From: an uncultured Porphyromonadaceae bacterium | GTDB lineage: Bacteria; Bacteroidota; Bacteroidia; Bacteroidales; Muribaculaceae | Assembly: GCA_947177595.1 (NCBI GenBank) | Contig: CAMWUZ010000008.1 | Coordinates: forward strand, 1-21,714 | DNA length: 21,714 nucleotides | Direction: 5' to 3' | Part shown: positions 1-8,897 of the stretch, in pieces | How positions within the stretch are numbered: position 1 is the stretch's first letter | How the letters are laid out: each line of letters starts with the position of its first letter | The notes under the pieces: model-generated | The model's input: the letters and a program-made list of their open reading frames with translations, nothing else | The model's database searches: none | Told to the model about the DNA's origin: nothing | Position numbers and translations under genes: made by a program

Positions 1-2
1 AC

Positions 3-374
3 TATATAGAAACCGGGATAAGAGGCGGCAATGATGAAGGACTGTATGCTGGAATCTGGTGTCCGGAACCACCCGTTTTGAAGAAATTGCGTCATGCGAT
101 TGTTGATAACATCGAAGAATTCACGGAGATTATCGACAATCCTGAATTGAAAAAGAATTTCCCCGTCTGGGTCGGCGACACTCTCAAGACCATCCCCAAG
201 GGATGGGAAAAAGACCACCCGTGCGCAGAATTTCTCCGTCGCAAGGACTATGGAAGATTCTCCCCTTGTGGTGCTAAGTTTTACCGCAACAGTGACTGGC
301 CGATTGTAGCCGCCGAAAAATTTCGAACTATTAAACCACTCGTTGATTTCCTGAATTATTCTATCGACGAATAA
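3..374 (+). CDS. DUF2461 family protein, C-terminal part (5' end outside window)
   Basis: The frame is open from the left edge (first complete codon at 3) to the TAA at 372-374, giving about 123 residues of a C-terminal region. The visible part has the pattern I associate with DUF2461 (TIGR02453): GLYAGIWCPEPPVLKKLR, then a helical stretch, then a PKGWEKDHPCAEFLRRKDY block with the KGW..DHP..E.LR signature, and a hydrophobic C-terminal helix. Family members are usually about 220 residues, so roughly half is missing. A TTG at 78 could be read as a start, but the family-like sequence continues upstream of it, so I treat the gene as cut by the window edge rather than short. The biochemical role of the family is not established. 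mutS starts 16 bp downstream, so the two may be co-transcribed. Confidence 0.8.
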   Translation, partial: YIETGIRGGNDEGLYAGIWCPEPPVLKKLRHAIVDNIEEFTEIIDNPELKKNFPVWVGDTLKTIPKGWEKDHPCAEFLRRKDYGRFSPCGAKFYRNSDWPIVAAEKFRTIKPLVDFLNYSIDE

Positions 375-390
375 GCTATACAATATTCCT

Positions 391-3021
391 ATGGCAAAGA
401 AAATTGTCGAAACCCCGCTGATGAAGCAATACTTTGAAATGAAGCAGAAGCATCCCGATGCAGTGCTTCTTTTCCGTGTCGGAGACTTCTACGAAACTTT
501 CAGCGAGGATGCCATAACCGCGTCTGAGATTCTCGGCATAACTCTCACCAAAAGGGCTAACGGATATGCGGCAACTGTGGAACTCGCAGGATTTCCTCAC
601 CATGCGTTAGACACATACCTTCCCAAACTTGTGCGTGCGGGCAAACGAGTCGCAATCTGCGAACAGCTTGAAGATCCCAAACTCACCAAAAAGCTGGTTA
701 AGCGCGGTATCACCGAGCTTGTCACCCCTGGCGTTAGCATAAATGATAATATTTTAGACCATAAACAGAATAACTTTCTTGCCGCCGTACATATAGGACC
801 CGGTCCGGTCGGCGTGGCATTTCTTGACATATCAACCGGCGAGTTTCTTACCGCCGAGGGCAAACCTGACTATATTGAAAAACTTCTCGTTAACTTTGCT
901 CCGAAAGAAGTATTGGTTGAAAATGATCGCAGAAAGAAATTTGACGAGCTGTTTTACAACTATAAATGTCTTGTTTCAGGGCTGGATGACTGGATTTTTA
1001 CAATAGAGGCAGCTACTGACCGGCTTCTGAAGCAGTTTGAGACAGGTACCCTAAAAGGATTTGGCATAAATAATATGACTGCTGCGGTAATTGCCGCCGG
1101 TGCCATTCTTCACTATCTTGACATCACCCAACACACTCAGATAGGACACATATCTGCACTCGCAAGAATTGAAGAGGATAGATTTGTGCGCCTTGACAAA
1201 TTTACAGTTCGCAATCTGGAGCTTGTAGAAAGCATGGGAGGAGAGGGTAAAAGTCTGATTGATGTGATTGACCGTACAATAAGCCCTATGGGTGCGCGAC
1301 TGTTGAGAAGATGGATACTTTTTCCGCTCAAAGATTCCGCTGAAATAAACAAGCGTCTGGATGTAGTGGAATATTTCTTCCGCAAGCCTGATGAGAGAGA
1401 GGAACTCAAAAGCTGGCTTGAACAGGTCGGAGATATGGAGAGGCTCGTGTCCAAAATAGGTGTGGGTAGAGTCTCGCCGCGTGAACTTGTGCAGCTACGC
1501 AATGCTCTGAAAGCAGTGAAACCAATCAAGGAAATCTGCGAGATGGCTAAGAATGCCGGGGTAGAATCTATAGGGCTGGGGCTTAACCCATGTTCAGAGG
1601 CGGCTAACGCTATCGAAACGACAATTGTGGATGATGCTCCAATCGCACTCGGTCGCGGGCCTGTAATCAAATCCGGTGTAAGCGCGGAACTTGACGAACT
1701 TAGGGAAATAGCTTTCTCAGGCAAGGACTATCTTATGAAAGTGCAGGCGAGAGAGAGCGAAGCCACAGGAATACCAAGTCTTAAAATAGGCTACAACAAT
1801 GTGTTCGGCTACTATATCGAGGTGACAAATACCCATAAAAGCAAGGTTCCCCCTGAATGGATTCGCAAGCAGACTCTTGTCAATGCTGAAAGATATATTA
1901 CCGAAGAGCTAAAAGAATATGAGGAGAAAATACTCGGTGCACAGGAACGCATCAGTATAATAGAAACTAAAATTTATAACTCTTTGGTTGCTGAAATCGC
2001 CAAATATATTCACGCAATTCAGCAAAATGCCCTACTCGTGGCTCGCCTTGACGTTTTGCTCGCATTCACCCGTGTATCTCTTGAGAATAAATATAACCGT
2101 CCCGTTGTTAATGATTCTCTCGATATTGAGATTGTTGAAGGGCGACATCCTGTAATTGAGAAACAGCTTCCGGTTGGTGAGCCATATATCTCTAACAGTG
2201 TCAGCCTGTCAAACAATGGAGCACAAATAATGATGATTACGGGTCCGAATATGTCCGGTAAATCAGCCCTGCTGCGCCAGACTGCACTGAATGTACTTCT
2301 CGCTCAGATTGGATGCTTTGTCGCGGCTCAGAGCGCAAAAATAGGTGTAGTTGATAAGATTTTCACCCGTGTGGGAGCAAGTGACAATATTTCTCTGGGT
2401 GAAAGCACCTTTATGGTTGAGATGACAGAGGCGGCTTCTATTCTCAACAATATGAGTCCTCGCTCACTCATTCTCTTTGACGAGCTCGGGCGAGGTACTT
2501 CTACATACGATGGTATCTCTATCGCATGGGCAATCGTGGAGCATATCCACGAATATGGCGACATGAGACCCAAAACACTCTTTGCAACTCATTATCATGA
2601 GCTCAATGAGATGGAAAAGAATTTCAGTCGTATCGTAAATTATAACGTATCCGTAAGCGAAATAGACGGTAAGATTGTTTTCCTACGCAAACTGGTGCGT
2701 GGCGGCAGTGAACACAGTTTCGGTATCCATGTCGCAAAACTTGCCGGAATGCCGCGGACACTCGTGGAGCGTGCATCAAAAGTCCTGACACAGCTTGAAG
2801 GAGCTAACCGCAAGGAAAACAAGGAGGTTATTGAAAAAACTCTCGATAATATTTCCAAAGGCGGTGCCGGACAGATGCAGATGACTTTTTTTCAACTTGA
2901 TGACCCGGTACTCTCACAAATCAGAAACGAAATTATTCAGACCGATATCAACAATCTTACTCCTTTAGACGCCCTAACCAAGCTAAACGACATCAAGAAA
3001 ATCATCACTGGCAAAACCTGA
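391..3021 (+). CDS. mutS: DNA mismatch repair ATPase MutS
   Basis: MutS binds mismatches and small loops as a sliding-clamp dimer and recruits MutL. The 876-residue product is full length (E. coli 853). The mismatch-recognition motif GDFYE is at residues 31-35, with the Phe33 and Glu35 that contact the mispaired base. The lever and clamp regions follow. The ATPase domain has the Walker A motif GPNMSGKS at 618-625, a SLGESTFM signature, Walker B ending in DE at 697-698, and the following THYHE motif. The C-terminus ends in the short helical tail typical of bacterial MutS. The ATG at 391 gives the expected N-terminus (MAKKIVETPLMKQYFEMK), with no clear Shine-Dalgarno, as is usual in this phylum. 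It converges on tadA with 16 bp between stops; a hairpin covers the junction. Confidence 0.98.
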   Translation: MAKKIVETPLMKQYFEMKQKHPDAVLLFRVGDFYETFSEDAITASEILGITLTKRANGYAATVELAGFPHHALDTYLPKLVRAGKRVAICEQLEDPKLTKKLVKRGITELVTPGVSINDNILDHKQNNFLAAVHIGPGPVGVAFLDISTGEFLTAEGKPDYIEKLLVNFAPKEVLVENDRRKKFDELFYNYKCLVSGLDDWIFTIEAATDRLLKQFETGTLKGFGINNMTAAVIAAGAILHYLDITQHTQIGHISALARIEEDRFVRLDKFTVRNLELVESMGGEGKSLIDVIDRTISPMGARLLRRWILFPLKDSAEINKRLDVVEYFFRKPDEREELKSWLEQVGDMERLVSKIGVGRVSPRELVQLRNALKAVKPIKEICEMAKNAGVESIGLGLNPCSEAANAIETTIVDDAPIALGRGPVIKSGVSAELDELREIAFSGKDYLMKVQARESEATGIPSLKIGYNNVFGYYIEVTNTHKSKVPPEWIRKQTLVNAERYITEELKEYEEKILGAQERISIIETKIYNSLVAEIAKYIHAIQQNALLVARLDVLLAFTRVSLENKYNRPVVNDSLDIEIVEGRHPVIEKQLPVGEPYISNSVSLSNNGAQIMMITGPNMSGKSALLRQTALNVLLAQIGCFVAAQSAKIGVVDKIFTRVGASDNISLGESTFMVEMTEAASILNNMSPRSLILFDELGRGTSTYDGISIAWAIVEHIHEYGDMRPKTLFATHYHELNEMEKNFSRIVNYNVSVSEIDGKIVFLRKLVRGGSEHSFGIHVAKLAGMPRTLVERASKVLTQLEGANRKENKEVIEKTLDNISKGGAGQMQMTFFQLDDPVLSQIRNEIIQTDINNLTPLDALTKLNDIKKIITGKT

Positions 3022-3049
3022 TTTTTCCAGAGGAAACTCAGCGTTTTTT
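3018..3049 (+). terminator. Candidate intrinsic terminator across the mutS/tadA convergent stops
   Basis: CTGA (3018-3021) plus TTTCC (3024-3028) pair with GGAAA (3032-3036) plus TCAG (3038-3041), with a 3-nt loop and a small internal loop. A run of six T (3044-3049) follows on the plus strand. The mutS TGA is inside the stem and the tadA stop overlaps the other arm. The minus strand has only a weak T-run after the stem, so the main direction is probably plus (mutS). Confidence 0.4.
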
Positions 3050-3472
3050 CGCAAAGAAGTTTTTCATGAGCGTGGCACATTCATCGGCAAGCACACCGCT
3101 TGTTACGGTTGCCTTGGGATGAAACGGTTTCGCAGTATATGTTGAATAGCCTCTTTTCGCATCTCCCGTTCCGTAAACAATCCGTTTTATCTGACTCCAC
3201 CCGATTGCTCCGGCACACATAAGACATGGTTCTACAGTAACATACAGAGTGCATTTGTCAAGGTATTTCCCGCCCATGGCAGCCTCGGCAGCAGTAATTG
3301 CTTGCATTTCAGCATGCGCAGTCACATCATTTAAAGTCTCGGTGAGATTATGCCCACGGCCTATAACACGTCCATCACACACCACTACAGCCCCGATAGG
3401 CACTTCATCGCCATCAGCCGCTTTCTCTGCTTCACAAAGAGCCATACTCATGAATTTTTCGTCATCTGTCAT
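3038..3472 (-). CDS. tadA: tRNA-specific adenosine deaminase TadA
   Basis: TadA deaminates the wobble adenosine (A34) of tRNA-Arg(ACG) to inosine. The 144-residue product is one cytidine/deoxycytidylate deaminase-like domain. HAE at residues 53-55 gives the zinc ligand His53 and the catalytic Glu55; PCLMC at 82-86 gives the other two zinc ligands, Cys83 and Cys86. The flanking sequence (VPIGAVVV, AGAIGWSQIKRIVYG) fits TadA better than a free-base deaminase. The start ATG overlaps the upstream rnz stop in an ATGA arrangement, so translation is probably coupled. It is the last gene of the minus-strand run and meets mutS tail to tail. Confidence 0.95.
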   Translation of the reverse strand: MTDDEKFMSMALCEAEKAADGDEVPIGAVVVCDGRVIGRGHNLTETLNDVTAHAEMQAITAAEAAMGGKYLDKCTLYVTVEPCLMCAGAIGWSQIKRIVYGTGDAKRGYSTYTAKPFHPKATVTSGVLADECATLMKNFFAKKR

Positions 3473-4383
3473 AGCAAATCTATTTTTAGACCTTCGTCAG
3501 CCGCGATAACACAATCAAACTCCTCTTTAGCCTCCCGGAGCATCACTTCAACATCTGCATATCGCTTAGAATAATGACCTATTATAAGTTGCTTTACATT
3601 TGCTTCACGTGCTATAATGGCAGCCTGACGAGCAGTTGAGTGACCACGCTCCAGGGCCTTCTCGATATTATCGTCCGCATAAGTAGATTCATGGTAAATC
3701 ACATCAACTCCACGGACTGCATCAGCTACCTTATGATTGAAAAGAGTATCCGAACAATAGGCATAGCTTATTGCCGGATCAGCATCAGTAGTTAGCCTAT
3801 TATTTGGAATCACATCACCAGAGGGAGTCATGTAATCCGCACCGTTCTTAATATCATTCATCCGAAATACAGGCACCTGATAAAATCTCACCATTTCTCC
3901 ATCTATGTGCCGTGGTTTTGCCTTCTCACGAAAGATATAACCATAACAGGGTACCCGGTGATAGAGCGGGAAAGCCTCAACAGTCAATGCATGATCCTCA
4001 TAAACAATACCTCCCTCTTTTGGTACTGCCTGGAATTCTATTTCAAACGGTGTCTCTTTGCAGAAATAGTTTACAAAACTCCTGAACAACTCCAGACCCT
4101 GCTGCGGCATAGTCACCGTTACCTTTCCTCCTTTTTGGTGCAATCCCATTGTACAGAGCAAACCCGGTAACCCGAAACAATGATCACCGTGAAGATGGCT
4201 CACAAAAATGTGACTCAATCGTTGAAAACTGAGTTTCATGCGTCTCATCTGCACCTGAGTTCCTTCACCGCAATCAATCATAAAAAGACGGTCGCGGAAA
4301 TCTATTACCTGGCAAGAGGGATTATGACGTAATGTAGGGGTTGCGGATCCGCACCCCAGAATATTAATCTGAAACTTTGCCAT
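3469..4383 (-). CDS. rnz: Ribonuclease Z
   Basis: RNase Z is the zinc endonuclease that trims tRNA precursors 3' of the acceptor stem. The 304-residue product is a full-length short-form (RNase Z-S) metallo-beta-lactamase protein. The signature SHLHGDH (62-68) supplies His63, His65, Asp67 and His68. Further ligands fit His142 (PLYHR), Asp212 (YCSDT) and His270 (IIGHYSKRY), and the RGHST motif at His248 is characteristic of tRNase Z. Its first 20 bp overlap the end of fprA and its stop overlaps the tadA start, so two tRNA-maturation enzymes are translated from one message. The start ATG at 4383 is supported by the conserved beginning MAKFQINILGCGSATPT. Confidence 0.96.
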   Translation of the reverse strand: MAKFQINILGCGSATPTLRHNPSCQVIDFRDRLFMIDCGEGTQVQMRRMKLSFQRLSHIFVSHLHGDHCFGLPGLLCTMGLHQKGGKVTVTMPQQGLELFRSFVNYFCKETPFEIEFQAVPKEGGIVYEDHALTVEAFPLYHRVPCYGYIFREKAKPRHIDGEMVRFYQVPVFRMNDIKNGADYMTPSGDVIPNNRLTTDADPAISYAYCSDTLFNHKVADAVRGVDVIYHESTYADDNIEKALERGHSTARQAAIIAREANVKQLIIGHYSKRYADVEVMLREAKEEFDCVIAADEGLKIDLL

Positions 4384-5545
4384 CTATGACTATTGCTTCG
4401 GCAAGTTGATTCATCGCCTTGCGAGTGGAGTCATTCATCCGGCTCTTGATGGTAATCATCGGCGGAACTATCTCAATATCCGGAAGAGCGCTCATCGCTT
4501 CAGTCATAAGTTTACCTGCGACTGGAGCCCAAGAGCCGTTTTCAATGATAGCAACCCTACGGTTGCGATAATTCTTCATTTTCAGATGATGCAGGAAGTG
4601 ATACATTGGTGGGAAAAGGGATGCATCATATGTAACTGAGGCAATAACCAGTGTGCTCATACGGAAAGCCTGACTAACCGCCTCCGATAATTCCTGACAA
4701 CATAGGTCAAAAGTTACCACATTCTCCACTCCTTTTGCTCTCAATATATCCGCAAATTCCAGAGCACACTGCTTGGTACCGCCATACACTGAAGCATACG
4801 CTACCATAACGCCATCTGTTTCCGGCTTATAGCTACTCCATGTGTCATAGAGACTTATATACTTGCTCAAATCTCCTTTCAGCACCGGTCCATGTAGCGG
4901 AGCGATTACCCGAGCTTCCAATCCAGAAAGTTTTTTCAGCAGATTCTGAGTCTGTACTCCATACTTACCTACGATATTAATATAATATCTGCGAGCTTCG
5001 CTCACCCAGTCATCATCATACTCAGTGGATCCGAATTTTCCAAAAGCATCCGCAGTGAAAAGTACCTTCTCGCTTTTTTCATAGCTGACAAGCACCTCCG
5101 GCCAATGAACCATAGGTGCCGTGGAAAACACTATCTCATGGTCACCTACAGGAAGAGTATCACCATCCTTAACCGCCATTGTGCGTCCGTCAAAATTATA
5201 ATCACCAAAGAACTGTGGTAGCATATTTATTGCCTGCTTTGTGGCAATGAGAGTCATCTCGGGAAATTCATCCAGCGCACGTACAATATTTGATGAGTGA
5301 TCCGGCTCCATGTGATGCACGATAAGATAATCAGGCGTGCGGTCGCCAAGTTCAAGACGAATCTTAGCGAGCCATTCATCACCAAAATCACGCTCGACTG
5401 TGTCAAACAACACTATTTTCGAATCAATAATGATATATGAATTATACGAAATGCCTTTGGGTACCGGATACTGATTTTCAAACAATTGTAGATCCGTATC
5501 ATCAACACCTACATAGCGGATAGAATCACTTATATTATTTATCAT
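4364..5545 (-). CDS. fprA: Flavodiiron protein (class A), O2 and/or NO reductase
   Basis: Flavodiiron proteins reduce O2 to water or NO to N2O in the cytoplasm of anaerobes, taking electrons from rubredoxin-like partners. The 393-residue product has the two-domain class A layout: a metallo-beta-lactamase-like domain (about 1-240) and a flavodoxin-like domain (about 245-393, starting near VMVAYASVYGGT, the FMN phosphate loop). The diiron ligands are all visible: His78, Glu80, Asp82 and His83 (HHMEPDH), His147 (MVHWPE), Asp166 (FTADAFG) and His218 (PLHGPV). No rubredoxin domain is fused at the C-terminus. The sequence cannot decide between O2 and NO as the main substrate. It lies 38 bp after pdxB and overlaps rnz by 20 bp. 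I found no convincing promoter in the 38-bp gap. Confidence 0.93.
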   Translation of the reverse strand: MINNISDSIRYVGVDDTDLQLFENQYPVPKGISYNSYIIIDSKIVLFDTVERDFGDEWLAKIRLELGDRTPDYLIVHHMEPDHSSNIVRALDEFPEMTLIATKQAINMLPQFFGDYNFDGRTMAVKDGDTLPVGDHEIVFSTAPMVHWPEVLVSYEKSEKVLFTADAFGKFGSTEYDDDWVSEARRYYINIVGKYGVQTQNLLKKLSGLEARVIAPLHGPVLKGDLSKYISLYDTWSSYKPETDGVMVAYASVYGGTKQCALEFADILRAKGVENVVTFDLCCQELSEAVSQAFRMSTLVIASVTYDASLFPPMYHFLHHLKMKNYRNRRVAIIENGSWAPVAGKLMTEAMSALPDIEIVPPMITIKSRMNDSTRKAMNQLAEAIVIDGKVSD

Positions 5546-5583
5546 AGCGATATATTTACAAATTCAATTATAAATGATAACAA

Positions 5584-6627
5584 TTAAAATGTATATTTAG
5601 CTGATTCAGGAAAAAGTACTTCGGTACGCAAACCGTAGTTGTTCCGTAATTCCTCAAAATTTTCCGGATTGTTTTTCAACGCAATAGAATCAACCAAAGG
5701 ATTGTAAGATGAGTATATATCAGCCTCGGTTATTTTTTGTGGCAGATATCGCATCTGAGTCACTTCACACATATCCAAATTGAACTTAGACGCGATCTCC
5801 TGCGCTGCCATATATGAGGCCCTTTGCTTGCCTTGCCTCGAATATCCCGCGATATGGGGAGTCGCAATAGCGGCAGCTTCAAGCAAATCCCGTGATATAT
5901 ACGGTTCCCCTTCCCAGCAGTCAACAATAGCCTTGGAAATCTTTCCTGACTCAAGTCCATCCATTAAAGCTGCTGTGTCAACAACAGCACCACGTGCCGA
6001 ATTAATTATTATCGGTTTACGCTTTAATTCAGAAACAAACTTCGTATTCAACAGATGATGAGTAGGATACTCGGTTGCTTTAGTATAAGGCGTGTGGAAC
6101 GTTATTATGTCCGCTTCACGTGCAATGGTCTCAAGACTTACAAATCCACCAGATTCCTCCATACGTTCCCGGGGAGGATCATTCACAATCACACGCATAC
6201 CGAGTTGATGGCCCCAGTCTGCAACTATTGTGCCGACATGACCGGCACCAATCACACCTAAGCATTTGCATTTAAGATCTACACCAAGAGAAAGTAACGA
6301 CGCAAAAACATATTGGGCAACCGCCGGAGCATTACATCCCGGAGCATTCCTGACCGTGATGCCATTTTTTTTACACCACTCCAAATCAACATGGTCAAGA
6401 CCTATTGTTGCGCTCGCTATTAACGAACATCGGCTTCCTTTCAACAGATTTTCATCACACTTGGTGCGTGTGCGGGTAACTATCGCGTCCACATCTTTCA
6501 CCGCATCAGGAGTGATATCTTCAGGAGAAAGATAGTTCACATCCGCAACATTATCCAAAAGCCCTCTGAAATAAGGGATTTTGTTCTCTACTAAAATTTT
6601 TATACGGTCAGATTCCATACAAAACAT
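5584..6627 (-). CDS. pdxB: 4-phosphoerythronate dehydrogenase (pyridoxal phosphate synthesis)
   Basis: PdxB oxidises 4-phospho-D-erythronate, an early step of the DXP-dependent vitamin B6 pathway. The 347-residue product has the D-2-hydroxyacid dehydrogenase fold: a substrate-domain N-terminus (ENKIPYF), a Rossmann NAD site GVIGAGHVG (124-132), and the catalytic set Arg212 (NSARG), Glu241 (WEGEP) and His258 (ATPHIAGYS). The NDPPR after the second Rossmann strand and the C-terminal extension beyond the catalytic domain favour PdxB over generic family members. ATGs at 6627 and 6618 are both possible; the second leaves a 5-residue extension relative to the usual MKI-type start and may be the true one. 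The start overlaps the end of the upstream membrane-protein gene by 19-28 bp. Confidence 0.9.
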   Translation of the reverse strand: MFCMESDRIKILVENKIPYFRGLLDNVADVNYLSPEDITPDAVKDVDAIVTRTRTKCDENLLKGSRCSLIASATIGLDHVDLEWCKKNGITVRNAPGCNAPAVAQYVFASLLSLGVDLKCKCLGVIGAGHVGTIVADWGHQLGMRVIVNDPPRERMEESGGFVSLETIAREADIITFHTPYTKATEYPTHHLLNTKFVSELKRKPIIINSARGAVVDTAALMDGLESGKISKAIVDCWEGEPYISRDLLEAAAIATPHIAGYSRQGKQRASYMAAQEIASKFNLDMCEVTQMRYLPQKITEADIYSSYNPLVDSIALKNNPENFEELRNNYGLRTEVLFPESAKYTF

Positions 6628-7589
6628 CCGATATATAGGGCAAGAATAAGCAGGATTACTATGTAGGCGCGATTTGACTCAAACAATCTCATAAAAAGGC
6701 CTGCCTGCACTGCTACACATATATCTAAAAGCGGCACATAAGCCCATATATTTGTAAAGTCTATGATACACAGAGTCCCTGTAACAATCCCCATAAGGCT
6801 CCATACCCCTGTAAATGCCCGGTTGCGGGCATTGAATGCTATTAATATTTTCATCAGATTACAGCATCCGAGAAAGAGACCTATTACAAGAGTCAGACCT
6901 ACACACATAAAGGTAGTCATGTCCTCATGGGCGAGGAACAGTTCATAAACAATCTCAGGCTTAGGTAGCTCAAACTCACGCAGAGTCAACAGTCCGAATC
7001 CCCATAAAATCCATAGAGGGGTGATAAGTCCAATCAGAGCCGCAAAAAAAGTACGTAAATTCAGACATCTCATCTGGCTCACTCCAACAAAATAAACTGG
7101 TATAAACGGCACAAAAGCATAATCAGCCAATGCCCCGCATGCCAACAGGAAGAATATCAAGAAAATGCGGCGTGTTCTCACCGGGGAGAGATAAACCGAA
7201 TATAGTAGATTTACACACAGTAAGATTACCAGTGCAAGAATAACTCCGGTATCAAGCGATACATATAATTCGGGTGTACCTGCAATCATAATTGTGAACA
7301 GTCCTACAAACATCAATGAGACTGTCCGCAATATATTATATACTTTATTTATCGCCGCCAGAGTAATGCAACATGCGCCAATCATCCCTACAGCGATAAT
7401 AGCAGAAAGTATTCTACAGCTGACGATTGTATCAAAGTCGGGAAGCCACATACCTCCGGTTGTAACATTTTCAGCATACACCCCGGAAACATAAGCAGTC
7501 CAACCCATAGCCAGAGACGCAAGAATCATTAGCCACGTGAATCCACGCGACTTAACTACCGCTGTTATTTTCTTTTCAGCGCGTCTCAC
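6600..7589 (-). CDS. Unrecognised multi-span inner membrane protein
   Basis: I do not recognise this family. The 329-residue product is mostly hydrophobic, with about nine or ten likely membrane helices (for example near residues 17-36, 58-78, 88-104, 114-130, 142-158, 184-202, 236-252, 262-282, 285-302 and 309-326) joined by short loops, several with positive charges (RTRR near 137-140). A short basic N-terminus (MRRAEKKITAVVKSR) precedes the first helix. The start appears to be a GTG at 7589, 15 bp after the purD stop; the next in-frame Met lies inside the first helix, which makes a later start unlikely. Its end overlaps the pdxB start, so both probably share a transcript. No catalytic or transport motif is visible, and I infer no function from its position between purD and pdxB. 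Confidence 0.75.
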   Translation of the reverse strand: MRRAEKKITAVVKSRGFTWLMILASLAMGWTAYVSGVYAENVTTGGMWLPDFDTIVSCRILSAIIAVGMIGACCITLAAINKVYNILRTVSLMFVGLFTIMIAGTPELYVSLDTGVILALVILLCVNLLYSVYLSPVRTRRIFLIFFLLACGALADYAFVPFIPVYFVGVSQMRCLNLRTFFAALIGLITPLWILWGFGLLTLREFELPKPEIVYELFLAHEDMTTFMCVGLTLVIGLFLGCCNLMKILIAFNARNRAFTGVWSLMGIVTGTLCIIDFTNIWAYVPLLDICVAVQAGLFMRLFESNRAYIVILLILALYIGCFVWNLTV

Positions 7590-7604
7590 GCAGCAGCTTT
7601 AGAA

Positions 7605-8888
7605 TTATGCTTCAGCAGTCAGTTTCAACAAATCCTCACCTATATCACGGCGAGAATATTTACCGTCAAATTTGATCTTTTCAATCGCAGCATAGCTTTT
7701 GGCTAAGGCATCAGCGACATCATCACCGGTTGAGCTGACAGAAATCACTCTACCGCCTGATGTCACCAACTGACCATCCGCATTCACCGCAGTTCCTGCA
7801 TGGAATGGAATACTTCCCGTCACTTCGTCCAATCCAGTAATAACTCTTCCTTTGGGATAAGAACCGGGATAGCCTTCTGAGACCATCATCACGGTAACTG
7901 CAGGCTTAGGATTATGACGTAGCTCAATATCGCCCAGATTACCGGAAGCCGCAGCATCAAGCAGTTCCACCAAATCGGAATCCACTCTGAGCATAACCGC
8001 CTCAGTCTCAGGGTCGCCCATTCTCACATTATATTCTATCACCATAGGTTCACCACCAACATTTATGAGACCAAGGAAAATAAAACCCCGATATGTAATT
8101 CCAGCATTCTTTAGTCCATCAATTGTAGGCTTGATTATACGGGATTCAACTTTATCCATAAATTCCTTATCGGCAAACACCACCGGGCTAACCGCACCCA
8201 TTCCTCCGGTATTCAGCCCTGTATCTCCTTCTCCAATGCGCTTGTAGTCTTTAGCAACAGGAAGAATGCGGTAACCGCCCTCACCATCTGTAAGCACAAA
8301 TACCGAGCATTCAATGCCGCTGAGAAATTCCTCTATAACCACAGTGGCAGATGACTTACCGAACATTCCGCCCAGCATCTCCTCAAGAGCTTTTTCCGCT
8401 TCCGCAAGATTATTTATAATCAGCACGCCTTTACCGGCAGCAAGCCCATCAGCCTTAAGCACGTAAGGAGCCTTGAGGGTCGCGAGGAATTTCTTACCCT
8501 CCTCAAGAGTTTCTGCTGTAAAAGATTTATAGCGAGCAGTAGGGATATTATTTGCCTCCATGAAACGTTTCGCAAAATCCTTACTACCTTCAAGAGCAGC
8601 ACCAGCCTTAGAAGGTCCACAGATTTTCACCGGTTTATCCTCAAAATAATCATAAATACCGGTTACCAGCGGATCCTCATTGCCTGCCACAATCATATCA
8701 ATCGCATTTTCATTGACAAATTTCTCAATTGCAGGGAAATCCAGCGGAGAAATCGCAACATTTGTGCCGTATTGCGTTGTGCCACCATTTCCCGGTGCGA
8801 TAAAAAGGTTGTCAAGTTTAGGACTCTGAGCCATTTTCCAGGCGAGTGCGGATTCTCTACCGCCACTTCCAAGCAATAATATATTCAT
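7605..8888 (-). CDS. purD: Phosphoribosylamine--glycine ligase
   Basis: PurD joins glycine to 5-phosphoribosylamine with ATP, the second step of de novo purine synthesis. The 427-residue product matches the usual length (E. coli 429). The N-terminal strand-loop MNILLLGSGGRESALAW and APGNGGT (31-37) are typical. The ATP-grasp domain shows LKADGLAAGKGV (144-155) and GGMGAVSP, followed by the metal-binding IEYNVRMGDPETE. All expected blocks are present and uninterrupted. It is nine bases downstream of the RlmL-like gene and 15 bp upstream of the membrane-protein gene, so it probably belongs to the same transcript; no separate promoter is visible. No other pur genes are nearby. Confidence 0.97.
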   Translation of the reverse strand: MNILLLGSGGRESALAWKMAQSPKLDNLFIAPGNGGTTQYGTNVAISPLDFPAIEKFVNENAIDMIVAGNEDPLVTGIYDYFEDKPVKICGPSKAGAALEGSKDFAKRFMEANNIPTARYKSFTAETLEEGKKFLATLKAPYVLKADGLAAGKGVLIINNLAEAEKALEEMLGGMFGKSSATVVIEEFLSGIECSVFVLTDGEGGYRILPVAKDYKRIGEGDTGLNTGGMGAVSPVVFADKEFMDKVESRIIKPTIDGLKNAGITYRGFIFLGLINVGGEPMVIEYNVRMGDPETEAVMLRVDSDLVELLDAAASGNLGDIELRHNPKPAVTVMMVSEGYPGSYPKGRVITGLDEVTGSIPFHAGTAVNADGQLVTSGGRVISVSSTGDDVADALAKSYAAIEKIKFDGKYSRRDIGEDLLKLTAEA

Positions 8889-8897
8889 AGCAAAATT

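Noticed and set aside
1137..1724. A 195-codon open frame antisense to mutS
   Set aside because: It lies wholly inside mutS, has a Ser/Leu/Arg/Ile-heavy composition typical of an antisense shadow, and shows no domain.
5546..5583. Promoter between pdxB and fprA
   Set aside because: The best candidate (TGAATTTG on the minus strand) misses the TA of the -7 element and has no TTTG at the right distance.
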